Shown here in pieces: positions 38,409 through 46,389 of a stretch of DNA of 47,877 nt. The first letter of the stretch is position 1. The number at the start of each line of letters is the position of its first letter. Source of the DNA: Prevotella sp. GTDB lineage: Bacteria; Bacteroidota; Bacteroidia; Bacteroidales; Bacteroidaceae. A program made the translations under genes and the position numbers. The notes below the pieces were generated by a model. It was not told the DNA's origin and made no database searches. It was given only the letters and a program-made list of their open reading frames with translations. Location: the NCBI GenBank assembly GCA_017458125.1, contig JAFTGB010000036.1:1-47877 (forward strand), written 5' to 3'.

Positions 38409-38996
38409 TTATTGTTCTGGTTCTTTAAACTTACTCCAATCGACTTTTCTTTTCCTTACGACATAATGGAAAAGATTGTCTTTGCCGTTCTCTTCTTCAT
38501 ATCCAATGGAATCTATTATTCCTTTTTTCCTGTCATATATGTCATCATCATCTTCTTCTATTAATGCAACAACATATAACCATGAATTTTGGTCTAAAAA
38601 ATACCTTTTACAGAAGTCACATTTTATTTCCTTTATTCTGCTTAGGGTGTCATTTCCGTGGAAATATTTCAGTTCTAATGCAAATGAATCATTTCTATAA
38701 ATAAATTCTTTTTGATTGCTTGCATTTTCCATTCCTTCTTTTGTGAGTAATAGAATATCAACTCTATATTGGGGTCTTGGGATTCCATCAAAATAATGTG
38801 AGACCTGAGTATGTATAGTAAAATCACCAGGTCTTGGCATCTGATAATCATTGTGGCCCAATCTGTTCATTATACTCCAACAGACCAGTCTTTCAAAATC
38901 AGCTTCTGATAGCACAATTTCTGGTTCTTGCTCCAATTTTGGCTCACAATCATGCAAAGATGCTTCAATAAGATTCTTCAATTCGGACAACTCCAT
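38409..38996 (-). CDS. Putative PD-(D/E)XK-fold protein at the head of the operon
   Basis: The protein has 195 residues from the ATG at 38,996; the TTG at 39,002 is less likely. YRVDILLLTKEG (Asp80) followed by SFALELKYF (Glu108, Lys110) matches the D...ExK active-site spacing of restriction-like nucleases, with hydrophobic strands around both. The C-terminal part is acidic (EEDDDDIYDRKKG) and ends with a basic strand. No known family is recognised. It is the first gene of the minus-strand operon, 13 nt before the Sel1-membrane gene. It could be a nuclease effector, a DNA-sensing part or an immunity/defence element. No clear promoter was found upstream. Confidence 0.6.
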   Translation of the reverse strand: MELSELKNLIEASLHDCEPKLEQEPEIVLSEADFERLVCWSIMNRLGHNDYQMPRPGDFTIHTQVSHYFDGIPRPQYRVDILLLTKEGMENASNQKEFIYRNDSFALELKYFHGNDTLSRIKEIKCDFCKRYFLDQNSWLYVVALIEEDDDDIYDRKKGIIDSIGYEEENGKDNLFHYVVRKRKVDWSKFKEPEQ

Positions 38997-39002
38997 AATC
39001 AA

Positions 39003-39441
39003 ATTTTGACTTGTGAGTTACTAATAGTCCCTCATTGCTTCCTAGCTCCCCAATTTAGCGTTAATACTATATTTAGGTGTGGAAATAAAAAAGACGTGGG
39101 AGTTTGTTCCTCCGCGCCTATCCCAGAACTCAGGCCTTCGCATTGCCTTTTCGCAAGGATAAGCAACGCAAGCCAGCCCACGCCGAGTGATTATATAAAT
39201 CAGCGTAGGCGTTGACCATCAAAATACAATGATAGCAACGAAATGCTGGGATATAATACACCCACGCAGACGCTTCGTTGCATTACCGCTGTGCGAAAAT
39301 TCAAAGTTGCGAACTATGCAAGAAAACGATAAACTTTTAAGCCATATTTGAAAATCAGATACTTACAGAAGAAAAACGCCATTTTGAAGACTTAAAACCT
39401 ACCCCCAAAAAGAACGAAAACGAATAACAAAATTCAAGGGT
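39003..39441. other. Structured intergenic region before the integrase
   Basis: No gene is seen. Several dyads are nested or close together: CGTGGG (39,095-39,100) with CCCACG (39,177-39,182), CCTT/AAGG around 39,146-39,158, TGATT (39,188-39,192) with AATCA (39,198-39,202), and GCAACGAA (39,235-39,242) with TTCGTTGC (39,274-39,281). Such a region could hold the element's attachment site, integrase binding sites or a leader RNA. Confidence 0.5.
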
Positions 39442-41040
39442 ATGGAACAGCAAATTTTCATTCGTGAGATGGTGGCTCATTTCAACTTACGAGAGCCAAA
39501 ATCGGAAAAGCCGACACCTATTTATATGGTAATACGGATAGGAAGAAAACAATTAAAGTTTCCAATCGGGTGCAAAATTTATCCCTCTCAATGGAACAAG
39601 AAAACAGAGAGAGCCTTCATTTCTCCACTCCTGACAGAGTTAGATAATCAAAACAATTTTATCGTCAATTCAAAAATTTCTCATTTTTTATTTCTCTTTA
39701 GTCAGTTTTTGCAGTATATTTGCAATGAACCACAAAATATTGACGATATGGAAAGAAAATTAAGAGAGGACATCGGAAAAGGGAAGAAAACGAGAGCAAC
39801 AAAGAAAGAGGATGCAATTAGATGGTTGTTCAACGACTTGGAAAGGGCATCAATGAAAGCCGGTAGCAAAGCGAACTACGAACAGCAGTTAAAGGATTTT
39901 GAGACTTTCTGTAAAGACACAAACAGAGTGCCACTCCAATGGGAAGAAATAACTTACAACCTCCTCACAGAATACGAGGATTGGCTAATGACCCACAATG
40001 TCAGAAACAAGAAACGGGATGACCGCACCGTAGGAGATAAGGTCTCAAAACTCATAACAAGACTAAAAAAAGCCGAGAAAGCGGGAGTTATTGACCTCTA
40101 CAAATCCCGTGTGTACTTGTACGAGAAGCCAAAGGTCTCTTATCTGTCACAGAATAACACATTTGCTTTAGATGAGAGTGAAATATCAGCGTTATATCGC
40201 TTGAAATTAACAGGGGACAAAGAGAAAATAAGGGATGTTTTTGTCTTTCAAGTATGGAGCGGCCAACGTTTTAGTGACATTCCAAATCTGAACAATGGAA
40301 TTATCGACCGAGAGAACAAACTAATTAAGATTATTCAAGAGAAGGAAACGGAACCAGTAACAATTCCCATATTGCCAATAGCACTTGAAATCCTTAATAA
40401 GTATGATTGGAATCTTCCTTTGTTCCCGATGGAAAAGACCAACGAGACATTGAAAGAGGTGGCCCAGATGGCACGACTAACACGAGAGCATTATGTTACG
40501 CACCAACACAGAGGGGATGTTAAAAGTGAGAGGCGAATGATTTGCGATGATTTGGCGACACATTGCGCTCGTAGGACTTTTATAACGCTAATGCTGACAA
40601 ATAAGTATTTAACAAAGGAAGAGACACAAGCAATATCAGGTCACAGAACAGACTCAGCCTTTAACCGATACGTTAAAGTAAATAAAGACAAAATAGCAGA
40701 TAATGTCATACACAAATTTTATGGTGAAAAGATGGAACAGCCTCAACAAGTGCCATCGGTTCCAGTAACCGCAGCCTCAACTTCACAAGTCACCATAGAC
40801 TACATAGAGCGTAGCGTTAGGGAGAAGATACAACTTGAAAACACGGTGAAAGAGCAAGCCGAGCAGTTGCATCGACAAGAGCAAGAGACAAGCACCATGC
40901 GCCAGCGCATGGAGCGGCAAGGCAAGGAACTGAAAGACTATCAAGACACCATCACGACAGCCGAATATATTGATAAGGTCGGAGATTTAGCCATGCAAGC
41001 CGAACAAGATGCGATTTTCCTCTACCGTGAGCAGCCGTAA
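39442..41040 (+). CDS. Tyrosine integrase of an integrative element
   Basis: The protein has 532 residues. It has an N-terminal Arm-binding-like region, a SAM-like core-binding domain (~122-215) and a catalytic domain with Arg276 (GQRFSD), His374-x-x-Arg377 (THCARRTF), His401 (ISGHRT) and Tyr410 (FNRY), so the full R-H-R-H-Y set. The C-terminal ~110 residues add a coiled coil rich in Gln/Glu, longer than usual (~400 residues) for Bacteroidota integrases. It would integrate and excise the element that follows. It is divergent from the nine-gene operon to its left, so whether that operon travels with it is open. Confidence 0.95.
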   Translation: MEQQIFIREMVAHFNLREPKSEKPTPIYMVIRIGRKQLKFPIGCKIYPSQWNKKTERAFISPLLTELDNQNNFIVNSKISHFLFLFSQFLQYICNEPQNIDDMERKLREDIGKGKKTRATKKEDAIRWLFNDLERASMKAGSKANYEQQLKDFETFCKDTNRVPLQWEEITYNLLTEYEDWLMTHNVRNKKRDDRTVGDKVSKLITRLKKAEKAGVIDLYKSRVYLYEKPKVSYLSQNNTFALDESEISALYRLKLTGDKEKIRDVFVFQVWSGQRFSDIPNLNNGIIDRENKLIKIIQEKETEPVTIPILPIALEILNKYDWNLPLFPMEKTNETLKEVAQMARLTREHYVTHQHRGDVKSERRMICDDLATHCARRTFITLMLTNKYLTKEETQAISGHRTDSAFNRYVKVNKDKIADNVIHKFYGEKMEQPQQVPSVPVTAASTSQVTIDYIERSVREKIQLENTVKEQAEQLHRQEQETSTMRQRMERQGKELKDYQDTITTAEYIDKVGDLAMQAEQDAIFLYREQP

Positions 41041-41299
41041 AGACTGACCTTTGAGCCATCCAAAGACTTTCAGTAGCAATTTATTTCAAATTTCATTCGT
41101 AACCTACTGACTATTAGGGAGTGAGTGCCGTAACTTGGCACTCATATCACCTAACATTCTTATTAGGGGTAAGTTATCCTTCGGTGTGCCGTGCGTTTTA
41201 AAAAATTGGAACAAAATTTTCACGGCAAACTTATTGGACTTGACAATTTTTCTGAACTTACCAATATTTATATTAAATAAAGTTTTACAATTTAATACG

Positions 41300-41464
41300 A
41301 TGAGACAATACAGAGAATTAAGTGACATTACAAAGGCGAAGATTTCGCAGAGTATGAGAGGCCGCACAAAGAGCGACACCCATAGAGAAAACATCAGCAA
41401 CGGACTCAAAGCATATTGGTCCAGTATTCCGAATAAACCTACAAGCAACACTAACCATGAATAG
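41300..41464 (+). CDS. NUMOD3-like small DNA-binding protein
   Basis: The protein has 54 residues from the ATG at 41,300. LSDITKAKISQSMRGRTKSDTHRENISNGLKAYWSS resembles the short NUMOD3 helix-turn-helix motif found in homing nucleases and small mobile-element proteins. Its last codons overlap the start of the Rep-like gene by 8 nt, so translation is coupled. A role as a DNA-binding helper of replication or mobilisation is inferred. Confidence 0.6.
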   Translation: MRQYRELSDITKAKISQSMRGRTKSDTHRENISNGLKAYWSSIPNKPTSNTNHE

Positions 41465-42401
41465 GATTTTTAGATTTGGAATTGATATGTTGAGGCTCTG
41501 TTTTGAAATTGAAGAACCAAATATTATTGACTATTTGGCAAAATTGGAGCCAGCAGAAAAAGCGGACTTCTACGACTTCTATTTGTTGAGAATTGAGGGA
41601 AAACATTTTGAATATGTGTTTGAAATCCGTTACGATGATTTAGGAGAGGACAAACTTTTCGGTGAACTGCGTTTCGGCATAAATAAAAACGAGGATGAGG
41701 CTAACACCCACACCAATGGCAAACGCAAGGCGTGGATAAGCATTTCAAATCGGGTACTATATACGACCGAGGAAATGCACTACCTTGAATATATCGCCGA
41801 CGTGCTACACTTGGAACTCCACAATATAACTAGTTTAGACCTTTGCCTTGATATGAGTATGAATATAGCGCGGTATCTGCGTAGGCTTATCCGCTGCAAG
41901 GATATGACCGTAATACTTAACGGCAAAAGAGTCACAGACCGTAAGGCAGACCGTCCCGAAATCATCTACACAATGAGCGGTAATCTTGACCGTGACAAAT
42001 ACTTGACGGTGAACATCAAACAGAAGAAAGCAATTAAGGACAAGAGCAGAGGTAGCACCCTTGCAGCCTACGACAAACGAGCCGAGATAGCCAATAGTTC
42101 AAGTAAGGAGTACATTTCTGATTTGTACGGATGGCCCAGTAAGCTGCATCGGCTTGAGGTACACCTCAACAATGACGAAATTAAAGACTATTTCAACAAG
42201 ACAGGCGAGGAACTGAATATCGGTACTATTTTTAACCAACAATTTTTGTTTAGATTGTTTTTCTCAACCCTTGAAAGTCTTATCAGATTTGAGCGAGGTG
42301 GCAAAAAGTTAGATTGGTGGGCTGTTTTGGAAGGGGGTATAACAACCACCCCTGCGACAAAGGAAAAGGAGAAGAAATCTCCTTTGCTGAAAGCGAGTTA
42401 A
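41457..42401 (+). CDS. Rep_trans-like replication initiator or MOBT-type relaxase
   Basis: The protein has 314 residues. The central motif AAYDKRAEIAN followed by KLHRLEVHLNN resembles the YDKxxE...RxE pattern of Rep_trans (pT181-like) initiators, which are HUH-unrelated nicking enzymes, also used as relaxases by Tn916-like elements. The N-terminal part (FGIDMLRLCFEIEE, FYDFYLLRIEG) fits the same fold. The element has no recognisable other Mob or Rep gene, so this protein probably nicks an origin for replication or transfer. The active-site Tyr cannot be assigned with certainty. It lies between the NUMOD3-like and serine recombinase genes. Confidence 0.65.
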   Translation: MNRIFRFGIDMLRLCFEIEEPNIIDYLAKLEPAEKADFYDFYLLRIEGKHFEYVFEIRYDDLGEDKLFGELRFGINKNEDEANTHTNGKRKAWISISNRVLYTTEEMHYLEYIADVLHLELHNITSLDLCLDMSMNIARYLRRLIRCKDMTVILNGKRVTDRKADRPEIIYTMSGNLDRDKYLTVNIKQKKAIKDKSRGSTLAAYDKRAEIANSSSKEYISDLYGWPSKLHRLEVHLNNDEIKDYFNKTGEELNIGTIFNQQFLFRLFFSTLESLIRFERGGKKLDWWAVLEGGITTTPATKEKEKKSPLLKAS

Positions 42402-42521
42402 GCAATTTCAAAGTGTTTCCATTTCGTTAGATAGTGTATTCTTTAGAAAGTGTATTCAAATATATCTGCAAGCCTCTCGAAAAGAATGCACTATTCGTAT
42501 TCAAAATATTCTTTGATTTTC

Positions 42522-42552
42522 TTGCATATATCAAATATTTTTAGTACCTTTG
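42522..42552 (+). promoter_or_regulatory. Promoter of the serine recombinase gene
   Basis: TTG (42,522-42,524) and TACCTTTG (42,545-42,552) are separated by 20 nt, a full match to the Bacteroidota consensus. Transcription would start near 42,559, ~35 nt before the ATG. Confidence 0.82.
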
Positions 42553-42593
42553 CATCAAGTTAAGAAACAAAAGTTGATATTAAAATCAAGATT

Positions 42594-43223
42594 ATGACAG
42601 CAGCCATTTACGCCCGAGTAAGCAGCCTCAACGACAGACAGTCAACTGACCGTCAAGTGATAGACCTCCGCAACTATGCAGACCGTAACGGCATAGAAGT
42701 GGTTAAGGTGTACGAGGAACATATCAGCGGAGCAAAGCGCAACGAGGAACGTGCCGTGCTGTGCGAGTGCTTGGACTATTGTTTCGACAATAAGGTAGAC
42801 ACCCTTCTCATAAGTGAGTTAAGCCGCCTTGGCCGTAACGTGGACGAGGTTTTAAGTAATGTCAAAAGGTGTAAGGACAACAATCTCAACATTTATTTCC
42901 AAAAGGAAAACTTGTCTATCTTCGAGGCTGACGGCAAGAAAAATCCGTTCCTCAACATCTTTGTATCTATCCTTGGTACTTGTGCCGAAATGGAAAGGGA
43001 GAATATCAAGTTTCGTCTTAATAGTGGTCGTGCTAAGTATATCGCAGAGGGTGGCAAACTTGGTCGCAAGGTCGGCAGCACCAAAAGCAGCGAGAAGAAG
43101 CAAGAGGAATACAAGTCTGTGCTCAAGGAGTTGCGTAAAGGTACCAGTATCCGCAGAACAGCCAAACTCTGTGACGTATCGATTAGCACCGTTCAGAGAC
43201 TCAAGGCAGAGTTTCAATTATGA
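42594..43223 (+). CDS. Serine recombinase (resolvase/invertase family)
   Basis: The protein has 209 residues. It begins AAIYARVSS with catalytic Ser10, continues with the family motifs ISELSRLGRNVDEVLSNV and GTCAEMERENIKFRLNSGRA, and ends in a Hin-like helix-turn-helix (SIRRTAKLCDVSISTVQRLKAEF). Length is normal for small serine recombinases. It may resolve dimers of a replicating form of the element or invert a segment; no obvious pair of inverted sites was found close by. It has its own promoter. Confidence 0.94.
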   Translation: MTAAIYARVSSLNDRQSTDRQVIDLRNYADRNGIEVVKVYEEHISGAKRNEERAVLCECLDYCFDNKVDTLLISELSRLGRNVDEVLSNVKRCKDNNLNIYFQKENLSIFEADGKKNPFLNIFVSILGTCAEMERENIKFRLNSGRAKYIAEGGKLGRKVGSTKSSEKKQEEYKSVLKELRKGTSIRRTAKLCDVSISTVQRLKAEFQL

Positions 43224-43267
43224 AGAAAAGCCACTACTTACCAATGTAGTGACTTTCCCATTTAGAG

Positions 43268-43468
43268 TTAGATGTTTTCTTTCAAAGAAACAATATCGTT
43301 AGCCAGTCTTTCAATATCATCTAACGTGTACTCTTGATTGTTTTCTTGCAGATGGATTTTTTCAAATCCTTGAAAAGTGTTCTTTAAGAATCCAAAGAGG
43401 TCACCAGTCAGAATGTTATCGGTCGGGTTGATGTCGCTAACAGACATCTTTAATGTACCTTTTTTCAT
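43268..43468 (-). CDS. Small hypothetical protein
   Basis: The protein has 66 residues (ATG at 43,468), acidic, with helical C terminus (YTLDDIERLANDIVSLKENI). No family is recognised. It lies 12 nt after the lipoprotein gene on the same strand and ends 44 nt from the convergent recombinase gene. Coding status rests on operon position, a regular ATG start and reasonable composition. Confidence 0.55.
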   Translation of the reverse strand: MKKGTLKMSVSDINPTDNILTGDLFGFLKNTFQGFEKIHLQENNQEYTLDDIERLANDIVSLKENI

Positions 43469-43480
43469 TTCATTTCAAAA

Positions 43481-43807
43481 TTAGGGTGTACCTGCCATAT
43501 CGTCAATAAATGTGCGCTCCCCATTGTCAGGCAAGGAAATATAGTACCGGTACATCCGCTTGCCTATATCAACACTTCTTTGGCGAAGTGATTCCAACTC
43601 TTCGGGAGTGATTTCTGTTTTCTGCACATCGATATCGAGTGCTTCATACATTTCTTTAACAATCTGTGCAACCTCTTGGCGAGATTTTGCCTTAAATAGA
43701 GCCTCTTCCTTTTGGTCTAAGGCATCCATCGCCACCTCATACGGGCGTTTGGAACTACACCCACCCAGTAGGATAGCCACTAAAAGCATTAAAACATATT
43801 TTTTCAT
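43481..43807 (-). CDS. Small lipoprotein
   Basis: The protein has 108 residues with a lipoprotein signal MKKYVLMLLVAILLGGC (Cys17). The mature part is helical (YEVAMDALDQKEEALFKAKSRQEVAQIVKEMYEAL) and ends without a known domain. It is first of a two-gene minus-strand unit, with a promoter box ~290 nt upstream (44,102-44,095). Its long leader contains the nested dyad at 43,899-44,013. A surface-exclusion or envelope role within the element is possible. Confidence 0.7.
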   Translation of the reverse strand: MKKYVLMLLVAILLGGCSSKRPYEVAMDALDQKEEALFKAKSRQEVAQIVKEMYEALDIDVQKTEITPEELESLRQRSVDIGKRMYRYYISLPDNGERTFIDDMAGTP

Positions 43808-43898
43808 TCTCTTTTTTGTTAAAATTATTGCAATAATTGTAGGTCAGTCCGAGGCGGAGGGAGACAAAAAGAAAACGTGGACTGATAACTTCGTCTAC

Positions 43899-44013
43899 GC
43901 TCCCGAGGTATCGCCAAACACCATGCCGCTATATACGAGTAAAAGCCCACGCTGAAGCGTGAGCGTCAAACTTTTACTCATTGCGGCCCGTCTAATTGGC
44001 GATTTTCGGGAGC
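43899..44013. ncRNA. 115-nt nested dyad: candidate structured RNA, origin or recombination site
   Basis: Five pairs of arms lie in nested order: 43,899-43,906 with 44,006-44,013 (GCTCCCGA/TCGGGAGC); 43,910-43,917 with 43,996-44,003 (ATCGCCAA/TTGGCGAT); 43,925-43,929 with 43,983-43,987; 43,937-43,945 with 43,971-43,979 (GAGTAAAAG/CTTTTACTC); and 43,948-43,953 with 43,956-43,961 at the tip. All are perfect. No reading frame uses this order. On the minus strand it falls in the leader of the lipoprotein gene. It could be a regulatory RNA or a single-strand origin or end of the element. Confidence 0.75.
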
Positions 44014-44094
44014 CCGATTCAAGTTTTACGCTTCTTTTCTATGTGTCTATATCTTTTTTATATCATAGGCAAATCATTTTTTGTTTAACGAGTG

Positions 44095-44102
44095 CAAAGG
44101 TA
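44095..44102 (-). promoter_or_regulatory. Promoter box upstream of the lipoprotein gene
   Basis: TACCTTTG on the minus strand matches TAnnTTTG. If used, it gives a ~280-nt leader that includes the nested dyad. Confidence 0.55.
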
Positions 44103-44569
44103 CAAATTTTCCTCCAAATTTAGCAGAAAACCGTCAAATTATTCCTGTATTTGCCGGATTTTATGTACTTTTGCAGGGAAATAAGAGGATAGGAAAAAGA
44201 ACTTTCAAAAATAACGGCTCTTATAAGTCGCTGAAAATCAGTAGGGGTTAGAAAGTTGCGAAGTTTGAGTTCACAGACAGGTAACGTTCAGAAAACGTCC
44301 TTTCCCTTCGGCCTGCCCTACAAATGGCATCGTTGGCCTCCGGATTCCATCGATGTTAATTCGACCCGCCCTTGTCCTTTCAGCCCCAATCATAATATGA
44401 CCAAGGCGGCTGGACTGGCTTAGTCTCCTGCAAATATACAAAATCTTCTTTAATAATAAATAACAAGGTGGAACTTTTTGAGAAATTTTAAGCCTTTAGA
44501 ATCAAATAGGCGGTATTTGAGAACCAAACACCGCCTAATTATTGTATTTCCTTCCGTCCTAAATGGAGA
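44103..44569. other. Non-coding AT-rich region, no gene recognised
   Basis: No supported coding sequence was found. The stretch ~44,210-44,430 is richer in GC than its surroundings and could be a decayed gene or element end, but nothing could be identified. Another TACTTTTG box on the plus strand near 44,165 has no gene behind it. Confidence 0.5.
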
Positions 44570-45133
44570 TTATTGCCACAATGGTTCCTGCTCCCAGTTC
44601 TGTGGGAAACCGAGCGCACCTACATGTACAGTTGGGAACCTATAGAAGAGTTGCAGCAAGTCCTGCGTCAGCGTATTCTGAGGGTCGATGATGTTCAGCC
44701 AATAGCGAATAATGGCAAGTACGAAATAGACACGCTGTGTACCTGTTGCAGGCTGCGTAATGAAGGTTCTATGGGGATGACGCGGCATCAGCGGGCGAAC
44801 ACCAAGTGTGCGGTTCCACAGACGCGCATGATGAGCACAAATGTTACGAACATAGACCAGAGTATGAAGCCACGAAGCAAACACCGTATCGCTTACACCA
44901 AAAACAGCCGCCACTTCGCGCTTGGAAATACCTGGCTTCAAATACTGATAGAGTATAGACATTGTTCCAAACGATGTCACTTCGAGCGTCATCCAGCTTG
45001 GCGGCAATGGATCACAATATTTCCGTTTGAAGGCCCGAACAAACTGCTCGTCGCTACGATGATATTCTTTTACCTTTGCACACGGGAATCTAAGAGGGTT
45101 TAAGTGTGAATGAAGGTTAATGCGTACTATTTC
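44570..45133 (-). pseudogene. 5'-truncated Abi_2 (AbiD/AbiF-like) abortive-infection gene
   Basis: The frame is open from 45,133 to the stop at 44,570 (187 codons). It contains the C-terminal half of an Abi_2 protein: DEQFVRAFKRKYCDPLPPSW, then MTLEVTSFGTMSILYQYL, VRNICAHHARLWNR (with the RxxxxH HEPN-like RNase motif) and VYFVLAIIRYWLNII. Whole proteins of this family are ~300 residues and the N-terminal part is missing; recognisable similarity begins near 45,090. An IS110-family element lies just upstream and may have removed or displaced the 5' half. The first ATG inside the frame (45,007) would give only 145 residues, so activity is unlikely. Confidence 0.78.
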
Positions 45134-45231
45134 TTATTCTGGATATTCTCCATGAAGCGATCAAGGCTTAGCTTTTTTCTTCTTTACCTCTTGTTTCCCA
45201 TTAGTTATATCAATATCAAAAAAGATGAGTA

Positions 45232-46260
45232 ATGAACAAGGAACTGTATTTTGGAGTAGATGTGTCTAAGAATTGGCTTGACGTTGCCTATTACAACGGA
45301 GTAACAATTGACTGGAAAGGTGGTCATATCCGAGTTGATAACAATCTCCATGGCTTTATTCAGATAGGCAAGTGGTTAAAAAAGTTAAATGCTGAAAAGG
45401 ATTGCGCACTTTTTTGTATGGAGTATACAGGATTGTATAGCCAAGGATTTCGTTTGTGGCTTGAAAAGGAAGGCATAAAATACGGAATGGTCCAACCTCG
45501 TAAGATGCATCGTTTTGAACCTGATCTTGGCGAGAATGAGCGTGCTATAGACCGTATCAAGACAGACGAGGTGGATTCCTTCCGTATCGCGATTTATTGT
45601 GAGAAACATCAACGGAAAATAAAGACTTCTCCATCGAAGCTACCAGGAGAGGCTTATCTCAAATTGAAACGTTTATTATCAGAACGTAAGCAATACACCA
45701 AACAATCCACTCTATATAAGCAGCAGTTGCATGACATCTCTGAATATGATACAGAAGGATCGTGTAAACGCAAACAGTACGGATTGGATTTTGTAAAAAA
45801 TCAGATTCACCAAACGGATAAGGAAATTCAAAAAGTTTTAGAACAAGACCCGAATTTAGCAACAAACTATAATTTGTTGCGCTCCATTAAGGGAATAGGG
45901 CTAGTCGTGGCTGTTGAAACCATTGTATTAACAGAAAATTTTACGTCTATATCGAATCCTCGTAAATATGCCTGCTACATAGGCATAGCCCCAGCAAGGA
46001 AAGAGTCTGGAATAAGTGTAAAAGGAGGTGAACATGTATCTAGGAAGGGCTTTACACAGGCGAAGGCGGATTTGTCTATTGTTTGTCTTGTGTCCATCAA
46101 GTGGGATCCAAACATAAAAGCATATTGGGAACGTAAAAAGGCCGAAGGCAAATGTACGGGAATTGTGCTTAATGCTATAAAATTTAAACTGGTTTTACGC
46201 ATGTTTGCCGTTATAAAACGTCAGCAGCCTTATGTGATTATTGACGGCCACAAGAAATAG
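45232..46260 (+). CDS. IS110-family transposase (element A)
   Basis: The protein has 342 residues. The N-terminal DEDD (RuvC-like) domain is visible as FGVDVSKNWLDVAYY, CMEYTGLYSQGF and IDRIKTDEVDSFRIAIY. The C-terminal Transposase_20 domain has LLRSIKGIGLVVAVETIV and YACYIGIAPARKESGIS, with the serine of this last motif as the expected second active-site residue. IS110 enzymes are guided by an RNA encoded in the element's non-coding end. The 5' gap is short (~100-150 nt) and the 3' gap has a 9-bp inverted repeat (46,300-46,308 with 46,357-46,365), so a 3' RNA of the IS1111 type is possible. Element borders cannot be fixed because this family makes no target duplications. Confidence 0.95.
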   Translation: MNKELYFGVDVSKNWLDVAYYNGVTIDWKGGHIRVDNNLHGFIQIGKWLKKLNAEKDCALFCMEYTGLYSQGFRLWLEKEGIKYGMVQPRKMHRFEPDLGENERAIDRIKTDEVDSFRIAIYCEKHQRKIKTSPSKLPGEAYLKLKRLLSERKQYTKQSTLYKQQLHDISEYDTEGSCKRKQYGLDFVKNQIHQTDKEIQKVLEQDPNLATNYNLLRSIKGIGLVVAVETIVLTENFTSISNPRKYACYIGIAPARKESGISVKGGEHVSRKGFTQAKADLSIVCLVSIKWDPNIKAYWERKKAEGKCTGIVLNAIKFKLVLRMFAVIKRQQPYVIIDGHKK

Positions 46261-46299
46261 TCCACTCTATATATTGGTTGGACTAGGATATCGCTAGGT

Positions 46300-46365
46300 A
46301 AGGATATGGGTACTACAAGTTACTTCAAGAAATTATTCTCTAATAGACGATTAAGTCATATCCTT
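46300..46365. repeat. 9-bp inverted repeat downstream of transposase A
   Basis: AAGGATATG (46,300-46,308) and CATATCCTT (46,357-46,365) are exact reverse complements with 48 nt between. The region could be the right end of element A or a guide-RNA stem; it stops 10 nt before the promoter box of element B. Confidence 0.6.
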
Positions 46366-46374
46366 GTTTTTCAC

Positions 46375-46382
46375 TACCTTTG
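46375..46382 (+). promoter_or_regulatory. Promoter box for the candidate bridge RNA of element B
   Basis: TACCTTTG matches TAnnTTTG and predicts a start near 46,390. Its 9-bp extension TACCTTTGC recurs as an exact inverted copy, GCAAAGGTA, at 46,590-46,598, across the transposase start codon. Confidence 0.6.
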
Positions 46383-46389
46383 CACTCGC

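Noticed and set aside
32118-44102. CAAAGGTA at 32,118-32,125 and 44,095-44,102 considered as direct repeats bounding a mobile element
   Set aside because: It is the reverse complement of the Bacteroidota -7 box TACCTTTG, which recurs at many promoters in the window; the shared sequence is too short to be a convincing attachment site.
44210-44430. GC-richer stretch considered as a tmRNA or tRNA-like integration target
   Set aside because: No acceptor stem, T-arm GGTTCGA or CCA end could be placed; nothing identifiable remains.
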